Of a stretch of 64,000 nucleotides of DNA, positions 22,050 to 31,116 are shown piece after piece. Every line of letters starts with the position of its first letter. The first letter of the stretch is position 1. The position numbers and the translations under genes were made by a program. Origin of the DNA: Sporosarcina sp. ACRSL (lineage in GTDB: Bacteria; Bacillota; Bacilli; Bacillales_A; Planococcaceae); NCBI RefSeq assembly GCF_022346605.1, contig NZ_JAKRNT010000010.1, positions 124,001 through 188,000 of the forward strand, read 5' to 3'. The notes under the pieces are model-generated. The model had not been told where the DNA came from, made no database searches, and worked only from the letters and a program-made list of their open reading frames with translations.

Positions 22050-22175
22050 GGAACCGGATTTCCGCTACAGGCGGACGCTTTCCGTGGGCACGGCTTCAAT
22101 CTCCTCGTCACTGCGTTCCTGCGGGGCTTTCAGCTCGTGCTGTTCCCACTGGAGTCGCCGCCTTTCGCTACAATC
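22050..22175 (+). repeat. Interspersed GC-rich repeat, copy 1
   Basis: About 125 bases: opens with GGATTTCCGCTACAGGCGGA-type sequence and CGCTTTCCGTGGGCACGGCTT, has CTCCTCGTC and CCTGCGGGG in the middle, and closes with GGAGTCGCCGCC. The outer ends are loosely inverted. Related copies are at 36083, 40401 and 42270 (reverse). I recall this type of element from many Bacillales genomes; no coding capacity. Confidence 0.75.
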
Positions 22176-22194
22176 CTACAATACCTGTTAATAA

Positions 22195-22225
22195 AAGGAG
22201 ACCCCTTTACAGGATCTCCTTGATA
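22195..22225 (-). terminator. trxB terminator
   Basis: AAGGAGA/TCTCCTT stem with additional inner pairs and TTATT tail, directly after the trxB stop. Confidence 0.7.
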
Positions 22226-22226
22226 A

Positions 22227-23234
<1,008 letters not shown>

Positions 23235-23271
23235 TCAATCAATTTATATGCTTACGTGCTCTCGGTATCCG

Positions 23272-24795
23272 TTACGCATTGAATTGAGGTAAAAACTCGA
23301 TCAGGTCATTGACGTATTTCGTCAAGGTTGCGACTGCAATGCCATAATTACGGGCGATTGCCGTTTTCGTCACCCCTTTATACCTGGATGATTGGAACAT
23401 ATAATCTGCGGCAGCCGCCAATGCGCTCGGATTCCTAAAATGGTAAGACCGGATGAGCCCCACTTCACAAAGGGTGAACCACATTTGAAAAAGATGGGTT
23501 CCTTGGCGTTCCAACGGTTTATATTTATCATATAACAATTCCGTCGTCTCCAACGCTCGCATGAATGAATGGTCAAATTCATTTTCCATCGTGAATTCAT
23601 AGTCGAGACTATGTGCCAAAAATAATTGTTCGATGACACTCAACTTTTCGAGGTCAATGTAAGTAGGATGTGAAACAATTTCTTGTTTATGTGCTGATTT
23701 TCCTAACAAATAAAACCCTAACAATCTTTCACTTCTATATTTATTCGTAATTTTACTTAATAAAAATTCCCGATCTTGTTCATAAGACTCCGGTTTTGTC
23801 TCTGAATGTACATCTTTCCACGGTTCAAATCCCGCTTTGGAAGGATCGAGTTCCACTAGTTTTTCGTATGATTCCTTAGCAGCCTGTTCACGGCCAGAGA
23901 AATACGCGGAATGTGCCAGCCAGAAATAATAGCCCGCATCCCCTTCAAAGCCACGTTTTTGCAAGCTTCTGAGCCATCCGTACGCCTCTTCATGCTTACC
24001 GACCAACGCAAAGGTGGCACCTAATTTATAACGGTGCACAAATTGATACGGTTTGATTTTCATGAGGAGCTCGAGCATTGAGTCCAATTCCTCTTTATCT
24101 TTTTCGTAATAATAAAAGACGGCGAGATTACATAAGGCATGAAGGTTCCCTTTATTCTTATCGAGTACTTCAAATAGCAGTTCCTTCGCTAAGTCGATTT
24201 TCCCGACATAAAAGTAAGCAAGCGCTAAATTATTATAAGCCGCCCAAAAGTCGGGATAATCGGTAATGATAGCCTCTAGTATTTCAATGGCTTCATCGAA
24301 TGTGCCTGCTTCCATATATCGCCTTGCTTTTTCTTGCAAGAAATAGACTTCACCATCCGGCATTTCCTCATCAACGAAAAAGGCTTCCTCTTGCTCGGCA
24401 AAATCAATGATTTCCATGGAATCGTCAGCTAACGGTCCGTCCGGTGCCAACGCTATATATTTTTCCGCATAAATTTTCGCATCACGAAGCAGGCCCAAAT
24501 GAGCATGGACTTCTGCTAAATAAAAGATGATATCCTCCTCTTCCGGGTCGAGGCCATGAGCGGTCGCCAGAATTTCATAAGCTTCCTCAAACAAGCCCTC
24601 TTCCATAATGAGAATACCGTATTGCATCAATATGAGTGGATCATTCGGGCTAAGTTCGACCGCCCTCTGCAAATATTTATGGGCATCGTCAAAGCGTTCA
24701 CGTTGCATCGCTTTAATGCCCTTTTGATAGTAGAATTCACCGTCAGGGATAAAAGAAATGACTTTCTTATCTATGTTCCTATGCTTTTTATCCAA
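23272..24795 (-). CDS. TPR-repeat protein (YvcD-like)
   Basis: 507-residue cytosolic protein with several tetratricopeptide repeats between about 20 and 330 (for example FDDAHKYLQRAVELSPNDP and FDEAIEILEAIITDYPDFW), likely a scaffold for protein contacts. The C-terminal part ends with a short helix-turn-helix-like segment (GVTKTAIARNYGIAVATLTKYVND). The start is TTG, seven bases after GGAGG. Its position next to trxB matches yvcD of Bacillus. The partner is unknown. Confidence 0.85.
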   Translation of the reverse strand: MDKKHRNIDKKVISFIPDGEFYYQKGIKAMQRERFDDAHKYLQRAVELSPNDPLILMQYGILIMEEGLFEEAYEILATAHGLDPEEEDIIFYLAEVHAHLGLLRDAKIYAEKYIALAPDGPLADDSMEIIDFAEQEEAFFVDEEMPDGEVYFLQEKARRYMEAGTFDEAIEILEAIITDYPDFWAAYNNLALAYFYVGKIDLAKELLFEVLDKNKGNLHALCNLAVFYYYEKDKEELDSMLELLMKIKPYQFVHRYKLGATFALVGKHEEAYGWLRSLQKRGFEGDAGYYFWLAHSAYFSGREQAAKESYEKLVELDPSKAGFEPWKDVHSETKPESYEQDREFLLSKITNKYRSERLLGFYLLGKSAHKQEIVSHPTYIDLEKLSVIEQLFLAHSLDYEFTMENEFDHSFMRALETTELLYDKYKPLERQGTHLFQMWFTLCEVGLIRSYHFRNPSALAAAADYMFQSSRYKGVTKTAIARNYGIAVATLTKYVNDLIEFLPQFNA

Positions 24796-24808
24796 TCAAA
24801 TTCCTCCG

Positions 24809-24839
24809 AAAAAAATTAGAAGGAACGTTTCCACGTCCC
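24809..24839 (-). terminator. Weak terminator before the TPR gene
   Basis: Seven-bp stem GGGACGT/ACGTTCC with a GGAA loop and a T-rich tail (CTAATTTTTTT) on the minus strand, between the acetyltransferase and TPR genes. Confidence 0.5.
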
Positions 24840-24879
24840 TCCATCAACTCGTTTCATTATATCATAACTTCTATTCCCG

Positions 24880-25422
24880 TCATTCATTTTCTTGAAACGC
24901 TTCTTTCGGAGCCGTCTTCCGTCGCTCCTCCATCTGCTCTTTCGTGTAAATGATCCGAACGGGATTCCCTCCCGCCATCGCGCCTGCAGGAATGTCACGA
25001 TTGACAAGACTTGCTGCCGACACGATGGCTTCGTCCCCGATTGTTACACCGGGAAGGATTGTTGTATTGGCGCCGATCATTACTTGATCCCCAATCACTA
25101 CGTCACCGATCCGGTATTCTTCTATTAAATATTCATGGGCAAGAATTGTCGTATTGAATCCAATAATTGAATTCTCCCCAACCGTAATGCGTTCAGGGAA
25201 CATCGTATCCGGCATGACCATTAAGGCGAATGATGTTTTCTTCCCGATCTTCATCCCTAAAAACGTCCGATAGATGAAATTTTTCAAAGGCATGAATGGT
25301 GTATAACGACCGAGTTGTATGAACACGAAGTTCTTCACTACTTTTAAAAAAGGAACAGTCTTATAAATATGCCAAAGGGAGTTCGCATTTCCTTTAGCAG
25401 GATAACGCTCCGTCCGTCTCAA
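24880..25422 (-). CDS. yvoF: Hexapeptide-repeat acetyltransferase (YvoF-like)
   Basis: 180-residue left-handed beta-helix transferase; hexapeptide repeats run from about 75 to 155 (ITVGENSIIGFNTTI, VVIGDQVMIGANTTILPGVTIGDEAIVSAASLV), ending in AGGNPVRIIY. Acceptor substrate unknown, possibly a sugar or a wall precursor. The TTG start overlaps the ppaX stop by four bases and is seven bases after GGAG. Part of the hprK-lgt-yvoD-ppaX-yvoF operon. Confidence 0.88.
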   Translation of the reverse strand: MRRTERYPAKGNANSLWHIYKTVPFLKVVKNFVFIQLGRYTPFMPLKNFIYRTFLGMKIGKKTSFALMVMPDTMFPERITVGENSIIGFNTTILAHEYLIEEYRIGDVVIGDQVMIGANTTILPGVTIGDEAIVSAASLVNRDIPAGAMAGGNPVRIIYTKEQMEERRKTAPKEAFQENE

Positions 25423-26069
25423 GCTTCCACTCCTGCTGTAATCGACAGCAAATCTGAAATATGTTGAAGGACAAAATCAGGTTCCAACTCTTGGATGAAC
25501 TTCTCGCCTTTTGCCGACCAAGCGACGCCTGCCGTGCGAACTCCAGCGTTTTTCCCTCCGACAATATCATGTAAATTATCGCCGATCATGAGCGTTTCCT
25601 CCGGGGTCGATTTCAAACGTTCCATCGCAAGAAGCAACGGTTCCGGATGGGGCTTTGCGTGCGTCACGTCATCTAAACCGACGATTGTATCGAAAAGGTT
25701 TCCCACCGGCATTAGCTGCAAGCCTTTCATAATCATCTCATTACGTTTTGTTGAGACGATGGCCATCTTGAAGCCGGCATTTTTTAACTGTTGTAACGTT
25801 TCAGAGACGCCATCAAATTCCGTAGCGAAGGCGTCGTGATTCGCAAAATTCCACGTCCGATATTCATCGATCAATTCATCTGCTTTATCTGGATCGATAC
25901 TTTCAAACGTTTCCCTTAATGTTGGTCCAAGAAAAGGCAGAATGTCTTCCCTCTCGTATTTCCCCGGATAATGCGCGTTCAATACCGTTTGGAATGTTTG
26001 GATGATCAGTTCATTCGTATCAAGCAATGTTCCGTCGAAGTCAAATAATAGTGTTGTTATTTTAGCCAT
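25419..26069 (-). CDS. ppaX: Pyrophosphatase PpaX
   Basis: 216-residue HAD hydrolase with motif I DFDGTLLDT (Asp9 nucleophile), motif II (IVSTKR), and motif III/IV (KPHPEPLL, MIGDNLHDIVGG). In B. subtilis PpaX splits the pyrophosphate made when HPrK dephosphorylates P-Ser-HPr by phosphorolysis; the cotranscription with hprK here fits that role. Start overlaps the upstream gene's stop by eight bases. Confidence 0.92.
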   Translation of the reverse strand: MAKITTLLFDFDGTLLDTNELIIQTFQTVLNAHYPGKYEREDILPFLGPTLRETFESIDPDKADELIDEYRTWNFANHDAFATEFDGVSETLQQLKNAGFKMAIVSTKRNEMIMKGLQLMPVGNLFDTIVGLDDVTHAKPHPEPLLLAMERLKSTPEETLMIGDNLHDIVGGKNAGVRTAGVAWSAKGEKFIQELEPDFVLQHISDLLSITAGVEA

Positions 26070-27006
26070 TCAGTGCTGTAACCTCCTTCTCTCGTTTCAG
26101 ATCTGCCTGTTTCCAGAAGTAAGCGACAACAATCGTCAATACGAACGCTGTGACGACCCGGATGATAAGCAGCGGCACTATTGGAATGCCTAATGGTACG
26201 AAAATGAGCGTATCCTCAACGACTGCGTGGCAGGCAACGAGAAAAATCATGACAAGCGTTGCGTCTTTTTTGCTGACGCCATCTTCCTGAACTGCTTGAA
26301 TCATGACGCCTGCACCGTAGGCAAGGCCGATGACGAGGCCCGCAACCAAAGTCATCGATGCATTCGGTTGGACACCGATAACTTTTGTAATTGGCGTCAT
26401 CTTTTCTGAAAACTTCTGTAAGTAATTACGGTCTTTCAAAAATTGGACGAAGATCATAAGCGGAATGACGATGAGTGCAAGTTGCAATACACCAAAAGAA
26501 GCTTTTTGCAAACCGAGCAATCCGATTTCGAGCCATCCTTCGGGAACAGCTGTCACTTCGGGTGCCATGCCATACTTTGCGATTTCCCCGCCGCCCTTCC
26601 AAAACAAATTAATAATAATGGCGGAAAATGCTGCTAAACCGAATCGTACAACGAGGATGACCCACAATTTCACCCCGACCTTTAAAGCGACACCTGACTC
26701 GATGAACATATTATGTGCAAAACTTAGCATTACAGCCAAGATGAATACTTCTTTCACTGTCAATTCGAGTGATAGAATTCCGGCAATCCCCGCGTATAAA
26801 TTCAATGCATTGCCGAGCACTAACGGAATCGCGGCTTCTCCGCTTAGCCCAAATAGTCCCATGAACGGAGCAATGAGGTCCACGACCCACGGCAATATCG
26901 GTGTATGTTGTAAAATCACGACAAGGATCGTGATCGGGAAAATGACTTTCCCTAACGTCCATGTCGTCTTCAGTCCAGCTTTCAATCCATTACGAAGCGT
27001 CTGCAT
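26062..27006 (-). CDS. yvoD: Nucleoside-recognition (gate) domain membrane protein YvoD
   Basis: 314-residue polytopic membrane protein with about eight hydrophobic helices and two gate-domain halves (GVALKVGVKLWVILVVRFGLAAF; GLAYGAGVMIQAVQEDGVSKKD). Family members resemble SpmA/SpmB and nucleoside transporters, but the substrate is unknown. It sits inside the hprK-lgt-ppaX operon, between lgt and ppaX. Confidence 0.85.
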   Translation of the reverse strand: MQTLRNGLKAGLKTTWTLGKVIFPITILVVILQHTPILPWVVDLIAPFMGLFGLSGEAAIPLVLGNALNLYAGIAGILSLELTVKEVFILAVMLSFAHNMFIESGVALKVGVKLWVILVVRFGLAAFSAIIINLFWKGGGEIAKYGMAPEVTAVPEGWLEIGLLGLQKASFGVLQLALIVIPLMIFVQFLKDRNYLQKFSEKMTPITKVIGVQPNASMTLVAGLVIGLAYGAGVMIQAVQEDGVSKKDATLVMIFLVACHAVVEDTLIFVPLGIPIVPLLIIRVVTAFVLTIVVAYFWKQADLKREKEVTALNG

Positions 27007-27020
27007 TTCCCATCCCTCTT

Positions 27021-27827
27021 TTATTTATCTTGATAGACAACCTTTATTTTTTTTATATACCTTCTATAAATGAACATCGTAACTGAAAATAGTATGGCGA
27101 TGATCGAGACGACTTGAGCAGCCCTAATGTCTCCTCCGTATAAACTGTCCGTCCTCATCCCTTCGATAAAGAATCTTCCGATTGAATACCATGTCAAATA
27201 GAAGAAGAACATCTCTCCTCGTTTTAATCGAACTCTCCGAAGCAGAAGAACAATGATTAGACCGACAAAGTTCCATAATGATTCATAGAGGAACGTTGGA
27301 TGATAGGTCACGCCATTGATCGTCATTTGATTCATAATCCAATCGGGAATCCATGTGTTGTTCAGAAAGCTTTGCGAAACAGGACCGCCATGTGCCTCTT
27401 GGTTAATGAAATTCCCCCAACGACCAATGATTTGGCCGATCAATAGGCCCGGCACCGCTATGTCCACCACTTTCCAGAAGGAAATGCCGCGCATTTTCGT
27501 ATACACATACGTCGTTAAAAATGCCCCGATCAACGCACCGTGGATCGCTATGCCGCCTTCCCAAATTTTAAAAATATCGGCAGGGTTATCTTTATAAGAA
27601 TCCCATGAAAAAGCAACGTAATAAATCCTTGCACTCGCGATGGAAATCGGCACTGCCCATATGAGCAGGTCCGTTAAGAAATCCGGGTGCATCCCCCGCT
27701 TCACCATCTCTTTTTGAACGACAAGGAATGCAAGAATAATACCGGTAATGATTAATATTCCGTACCAACGGACATCGATTGGCCCTAAACTGAAGGCTAT
27801 TGGGTTTATTGACAGTAAATCAAACAT
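27021..27827 (-). CDS. lgt: Prolipoprotein diacylglyceryl transferase
   Basis: 268-residue membrane enzyme that transfers diacylglycerol from phosphatidylglycerol to the lipobox cysteine, the first step of lipoprotein maturation. About seven membrane helices; signature [14 protein letters not shown] and the conserved RWYG near the N-terminus. The ATG at [12 protein letters not shown] is four bases downstream of the hprK stop. A client, the PrsA lipoprotein, is encoded at 44.3 kb. Confidence 0.95.
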   Translation of the reverse strand: MFDLLSINPIAFSLGPIDVRWYGILIITGIILAFLVVQKEMVKRGMHPDFLTDLLIWAVPISIASARIYYVAFSWDSYKDNPADIFKIWEGGIAIHGALIGAFLTTYVYTKMRGISFWKVVDIAVPGLLIGQIIGRWGNFINQEAHGGPVSQSFLNNTWIPDWIMNQMTINGVTYHPTFLYESLWNFVGLIIVLLLRRVRLKRGEMFFFYLTWYSIGRFFIEGMRTDSLYGGDIRAAQVVSIIAILFSVTMFIYRRYIKKIKVVYQDK

Positions 27828-27831
27828 TCGT

Positions 27832-28782
27832 TTACTCTTTCCCCTCTTCATCAGATTTCGTTGCATCTTGGCTAATCGCCATATTCAGCTTATTTGAAAA
27901 TGTTTCTGCTGCATTGATGCCTAATCTTTTCATCCGATAATCCATAGCAGCAACTTCAATGATGACCGATAAGTTCCGCCCCGGTCTAACAGGGACAGTG
28001 AGCTTTGTCACTTCTGAATCCATGATTTTCATCTTTTTTTCATCAAGGCCCAATCGATCATACACTTTATCCGGATTCCATGCTTCCAAATTAATGACCA
28101 TTAAAATCCGTTTATCATCTTTTACAGCACTCGCGCCAAATAGCATCATCATATCGATGATGCCTACGCCTCTAATTTCGAGCATATGCCTTAGAAGTTT
28201 CGGCGAATTTCCGATTAACACGTTTTTTGCCACTTGCCTTATTTCAACGGCATCATCCGCAACTAGACGATGACCTCGTTTAACGAGTTCCAATGCCGTT
28301 TCACTTTTACCCACACCGCTTTTCCCGGTAATTAATACACCGATTCCATACACATCTACGAGCACGCCGTGAACGATTGTCATAGGAGCTAACTGACCTT
28401 CGAGGTAATTTGTCAGCATCCCCGAGAATCTTGTCGTCGGAAGGTCCGTCTGTAAGACCGGGATTCCCCGCTCTTCCGCAATTTGCTTAAGCTCAATCGG
28501 GCATTGCATATTATGTGCAATGATGAAAGCCGGTGTGTCCTTGGAACAGAGCCGATCCATTCGATCTTGACGATCAGCGTCACCTAATTTGTTGAAAAAG
28601 GAAAGTTCTGTTTTTCCAAGAATTTGAATTCGAGTTGCCAAGTAAAAATCAAAATATCCGGCCATTTCAAGTCCAGGCCGAGATATGTCACTTGTAAGGA
28701 TATTTCGTTCAATTCCTTTCTCACCTGCAAGAATGACAAGTCCAAAACGATTTTGAACGTCTTCCACTGTTACATCAGACAT
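27832..28782 (-). CDS. hprK: HPr kinase/phosphorylase
   Basis: Phosphorylates Ser46 of HPr and Crh when glycolytic intermediates are high and reverses it by phosphorolysis. 316 residues; Walker [13 protein letters not shown] near 150-165, and the HPrK signature [15 protein letters not shown]. First gene of the operon hprK-lgt-yvoD-ppaX-yvoF. The divergent neighbour is the amidase gene. Confidence 0.96.
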   Translation of the reverse strand: MSDVTVEDVQNRFGLVILAGEKGIERNILTSDISRPGLEMAGYFDFYLATRIQILGKTELSFFNKLGDADRQDRMDRLCSKDTPAFIIAHNMQCPIELKQIAEERGIPVLQTDLPTTRFSGMLTNYLEGQLAPMTIVHGVLVDVYGIGVLITGKSGVGKSETALELVKRGHRLVADDAVEIRQVAKNVLIGNSPKLLRHMLEIRGVGIIDMMMLFGASAVKDDKRILMVINLEAWNPDKVYDRLGLDEKKMKIMDSEVTKLTVPVRPGRNLSVIIEVAAMDYRMKRLGINAAETFSNKLNMAISQDATKSDEEGKE

Positions 28783-28960
28783 TTCCTCGCCGCCTTTCTA
28801 CGTTGAACGTGCATCCCCACTACAGGAGCGGTAGATGTTTCATTTGCAAAGTCACCTTATCCACCATTTTACCATGAACAATTACAATTGAAATGTTTTC
28901 GTCCAAATTTGTCCACTCCCGATTCGAAATAGACTATATAGTTTGCGAGGAGGAGATCCA

Positions 28961-29512
28961 ATGGCAACGATGATAATTGATGCGGGTCATGGCCCGAAGA
29001 CGCCGGGAAAACGATCACCGGATGGAGCGTTATTGGAGTTCCAGTTCAATTGTGCAGTGGCGGAACTGCTGAAGCTTTATTTACAACAGGAAGGAATTGA
29101 CGTCTTCTTCAGCCACGAGTATGGCCGGGATGTGCCTTTATGGGAACGAACGGCCATCGCCAACAGGCTGAATGCGGATGCATTCGTCTCCATTCATGCA
29201 AATGCCTACGGGAACAATTGGAATGAGGCACACGGAATCGAAACGTTTACGTACCCGCAAGTGGGCAAACAGACTTCTCGGTTGGCTGAACAGATTCATC
29301 ACTCGTTAGTTGCTGCATGCGGACGGAGAGACCGGGGGATCAAAACAGCAAACTTTGCCGTGTTGCGGGAAACTAAAATGCCGGCTGTCTTAGTGGAATG
29401 CGGCTTCATGACGAATCGTGAAGAGGCGAATCTGTTGCTATCCAACACGTACCGCGTCCAATGTGCAAGAGCCATTAGCTTTGGTGTATTGAATTGGCTT
29501 TACTTTACATGA
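28961..29512 (+). CDS. N-acetylmuramoyl-L-alanine amidase (Amidase_3)
   Basis: 183-residue zinc amidase that cleaves the bond between muramic acid and the peptide stem. The zinc ligands are His in IDAGHG, Glu in LLEFQFN and His in VSIHANA; the catalytic Glu is in VECGFMTN. No signal peptide or wall-binding domain is visible from the chosen ATG, which follows AGGAGGAGATCC. Similar short amidases (CwlD type) act in spore cortex or are released from the cell by other means; here the export route is unclear. It is monocistronic and divergent from hprK. Confidence 0.9.
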   Translation: MATMIIDAGHGPKTPGKRSPDGALLEFQFNCAVAELLKLYLQQEGIDVFFSHEYGRDVPLWERTAIANRLNADAFVSIHANAYGNNWNEAHGIETFTYPQVGKQTSRLAEQIHHSLVAACGRRDRGIKTANFAVLRETKMPAVLVECGFMTNREEANLLLSNTYRVQCARAISFGVLNWLYFT

Positions 29513-29597
29513 CTTCTATAGGGATGCCCAGAAATGTCAGACTGACTTATTTACGGCGGCTTTTTATAAGAGCGTAGTGAACCAAAAGTCACAATAT

Positions 29598-29720
29598 GAG
29601 CATAACTAGTCAAAAATCGCGCATAACTACTTGGAATTCGCGCAAAACGAACGTAAACTCGCGCATATCACGCACAAACTCGCGCAAAACTCACAGGAAC
29701 TCGCGCATAACTTTTCACCG
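29598..29720 (+). repeat. Phased degenerate repeat array, 21-bp period, six units
   Basis: Core CGCGCATAACT (variants GAGCATAACT, CGCGCAAAAC, CGCGCATATC) recurs with GCA beginning at 29600, 29621, 29642, 29663, 29684 and 29705, exactly 21 bases apart. Between cores are 6-8 variable bases usually ending in AA(A)CT. Related array at 59318-59436. Confidence 0.8.
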
Positions 29721-29809
29721 CAAACAGGAACCGCCTGATAACTCGCCAAACCGCCTGAAGCAACCACATATTCGCCTAATAACAACGTCTGAGATTACCG
29801 CAAAACAAA

Positions 29810-29846
29810 AAAGATGAAGGAAAATGCAGCATTTTCCTTCATCTTT
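29810..29846. terminator. Bidirectional terminator between amidase and yvlB-like genes
   Basis: Perfect 18-bp palindrome (AAAGATGAAGGAAAATGC and its complement) around one central base, with A and T runs on both sides, placed between two convergent genes. Confidence 0.9.
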
Positions 29847-29862
29847 ATTACTCCCAGGCAGA

Positions 29863-30996
29863 TCAATTATGTTTCACATTATAGCAAACGATGACCGAGC
29901 CTGTTTTCGCTTCTCCGTTAATATAGAAAGGCTTTGACTCGCCTTCCATATCTTTAATGAAGATAATTTTTCGCTGTAGGATCTGTTCTTGCTCCGTCGT
30001 TTTCGTCACATCAGCAAGCTGAAGGTCCAGACGGCCCATATTCGTCGAAATTTCTCCCCGTAGAGGAATATCGGATGGAATATACAACTCCACGGAACCA
30101 CTCACTGTTGTCGCATCGATTTTTTGTGCATTTGCATCAGTCGTTGTAACAACGACGTGGCCATTGAGCGATTTTGCATCGACATCTTTCAAATTCCCCG
30201 ACACGTACACACGGCCGTTCATCGTTTCGGCTTCCAGTTTTCCACCGTTGCTATCGTTCAAACGGATGGATCCGTTACCCGTTTCAAGCTCAGCTTCTTT
30301 GAACTCAATCCGATCGAGGTCAATTTTTCCGTTTCCTGTTTTCGAATAAAGTCGATCGACCGTAATGTCTTTCGTCGTAAAATTCCCGTTCAGGAGTCTT
30401 ACTGCGATTTTACGGTAGTCTTGTTTCGGGATAAACAGGTCGACAGAGACTTGGCTGAATTTCAAATCGCTTAAATAACTTAGCTTGCCTTCGTCCTTCA
30501 CGAAAATCAATTTGTCTAGAAATTCCTTCTTCGCGTCTTCTTCCGATTTACCGTTAAACGTTTTAACGGTAAACTCCGCGCGGATTTCCGGATTTTCGGT
30601 TACGTGGAGCGACACGCTTCCGTTATCGACGTCGACAAGAATTTCATCGAAGTCATTAGCTTCTTTCACAATCGTATGGTGGAATGTGGAGCTGTTTCCA
30701 AATGGCGCATCAAAGTTGAACCCTTTCATTCTTTCCACGGCAGTTTGCATGAACTGCATGAAACGATCTCCGACAGTTACGAAATCTTTCCGGATATCTT
30801 CAATGAATTCATCCATTGACTGATCTTTACCTTTCGAATACTCGCGCTTTGGATGTTCTCTTTCCTCCGTTTGCGCAGCGCCACTATTACTAGAAGTCTG
30901 AGTTTTTTCCATTGCTTCCAACAGGGTCAAGGCTTCGTCCATTGAGATTGTTCCGTTTTCCAACATTGTCAATATTCGTTTACGCTCTTCTTGCAT
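29863..30996 (-). CDS. yvlB: DUF4097 family protein (YvlB-like)
   Basis: 377 residues: an N-terminal helical segment (ERKRILTMLENGTISMDEALTLLEAM) typical of envelope-stress proteins and a beta-helical DUF4097 region with short repeats from about 120 to 330 (LLNGNFTTKDITVDRLYSKTGNGKIDLD...). No membrane segment. In B. subtilis yvlABCD belongs to the SigW regulon; a SigW-type promoter is visible upstream here, which supports the assignment. Molecular role unknown. Confidence 0.85.
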   Translation of the reverse strand: MQEERKRILTMLENGTISMDEALTLLEAMEKTQTSSNSGAAQTEEREHPKREYSKGKDQSMDEFIEDIRKDFVTVGDRFMQFMQTAVERMKGFNFDAPFGNSSTFHHTIVKEANDFDEILVDVDNGSVSLHVTENPEIRAEFTVKTFNGKSEEDAKKEFLDKLIFVKDEGKLSYLSDLKFSQVSVDLFIPKQDYRKIAVRLLNGNFTTKDITVDRLYSKTGNGKIDLDRIEFKEAELETGNGSIRLNDSNGGKLEAETMNGRVYVSGNLKDVDAKSLNGHVVVTTTDANAQKIDATTVSGSVELYIPSDIPLRGEISTNMGRLDLQLADVTKTTEQEQILQRKIIFIKDMEGESKPFYINGEAKTGSVIVCYNVKHN

Positions 30997-31090
30997 CTTC
31001 CCGCCTCCTAGAAATACTTATGATCTTCGTTACGCATTAGAGATTCCCCGTATTAATGTAACGTGGAGACTCCTCAATACTAACTATATA

Positions 31091-31116
31091 TACGAATCAT
31101 CTGTCAGAAGGTTTCA
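31091..31116 (-). promoter_or_regulatory. SigW-type ECF promoter of the yvlB homologue
   Basis: TGAAAC, a 16-base spacer and CGTA on the minus strand, an exact match to the SigW consensus. The TGA of the -35 box is the uvrA stop codon. It lies about 95 bases upstream of the yvlB start. Confidence 0.8.

Larger units (their letters stand above)
21839..22226. other. Intergenic region between trxB and yvcI
   Basis: 387 bases with two minus-strand terminators (21903-21943 and 22195-22225) and one copy of the interspersed GC-rich repeat (22050-22175) between them. No credible gene; apparent frames through the repeat are artefacts of its composition. Confidence 0.7.
29513..29862. other. Intergenic region with phased repeats
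   Basis: 350 bases between convergent genes. It holds a six-unit 21-bp degenerate array (29598-29720), a looser tail with CGCCTGATAACT-like units, and a strong bidirectional terminator (29810-29846). The frame 29596-29817 is open but repeats every seven codons and has no ribosome site. Confidence 0.75.

Noticed and set aside
29598..29720. CRISPR array
   Set aside because: Units are 21 bp in total with 6-8 bp variable parts, far shorter than CRISPR repeat-spacer units; cores are degenerate and no cas genes are nearby.
29596..29817. 73-residue frame with NSRITT-type seven-residue repeats
   Set aside because: The repetition is a by-product of the 21-bp DNA array (seven codons per unit). There is no ribosome site, the spacers are non-conservative, and the array at 59318 does not keep an equivalent frame.
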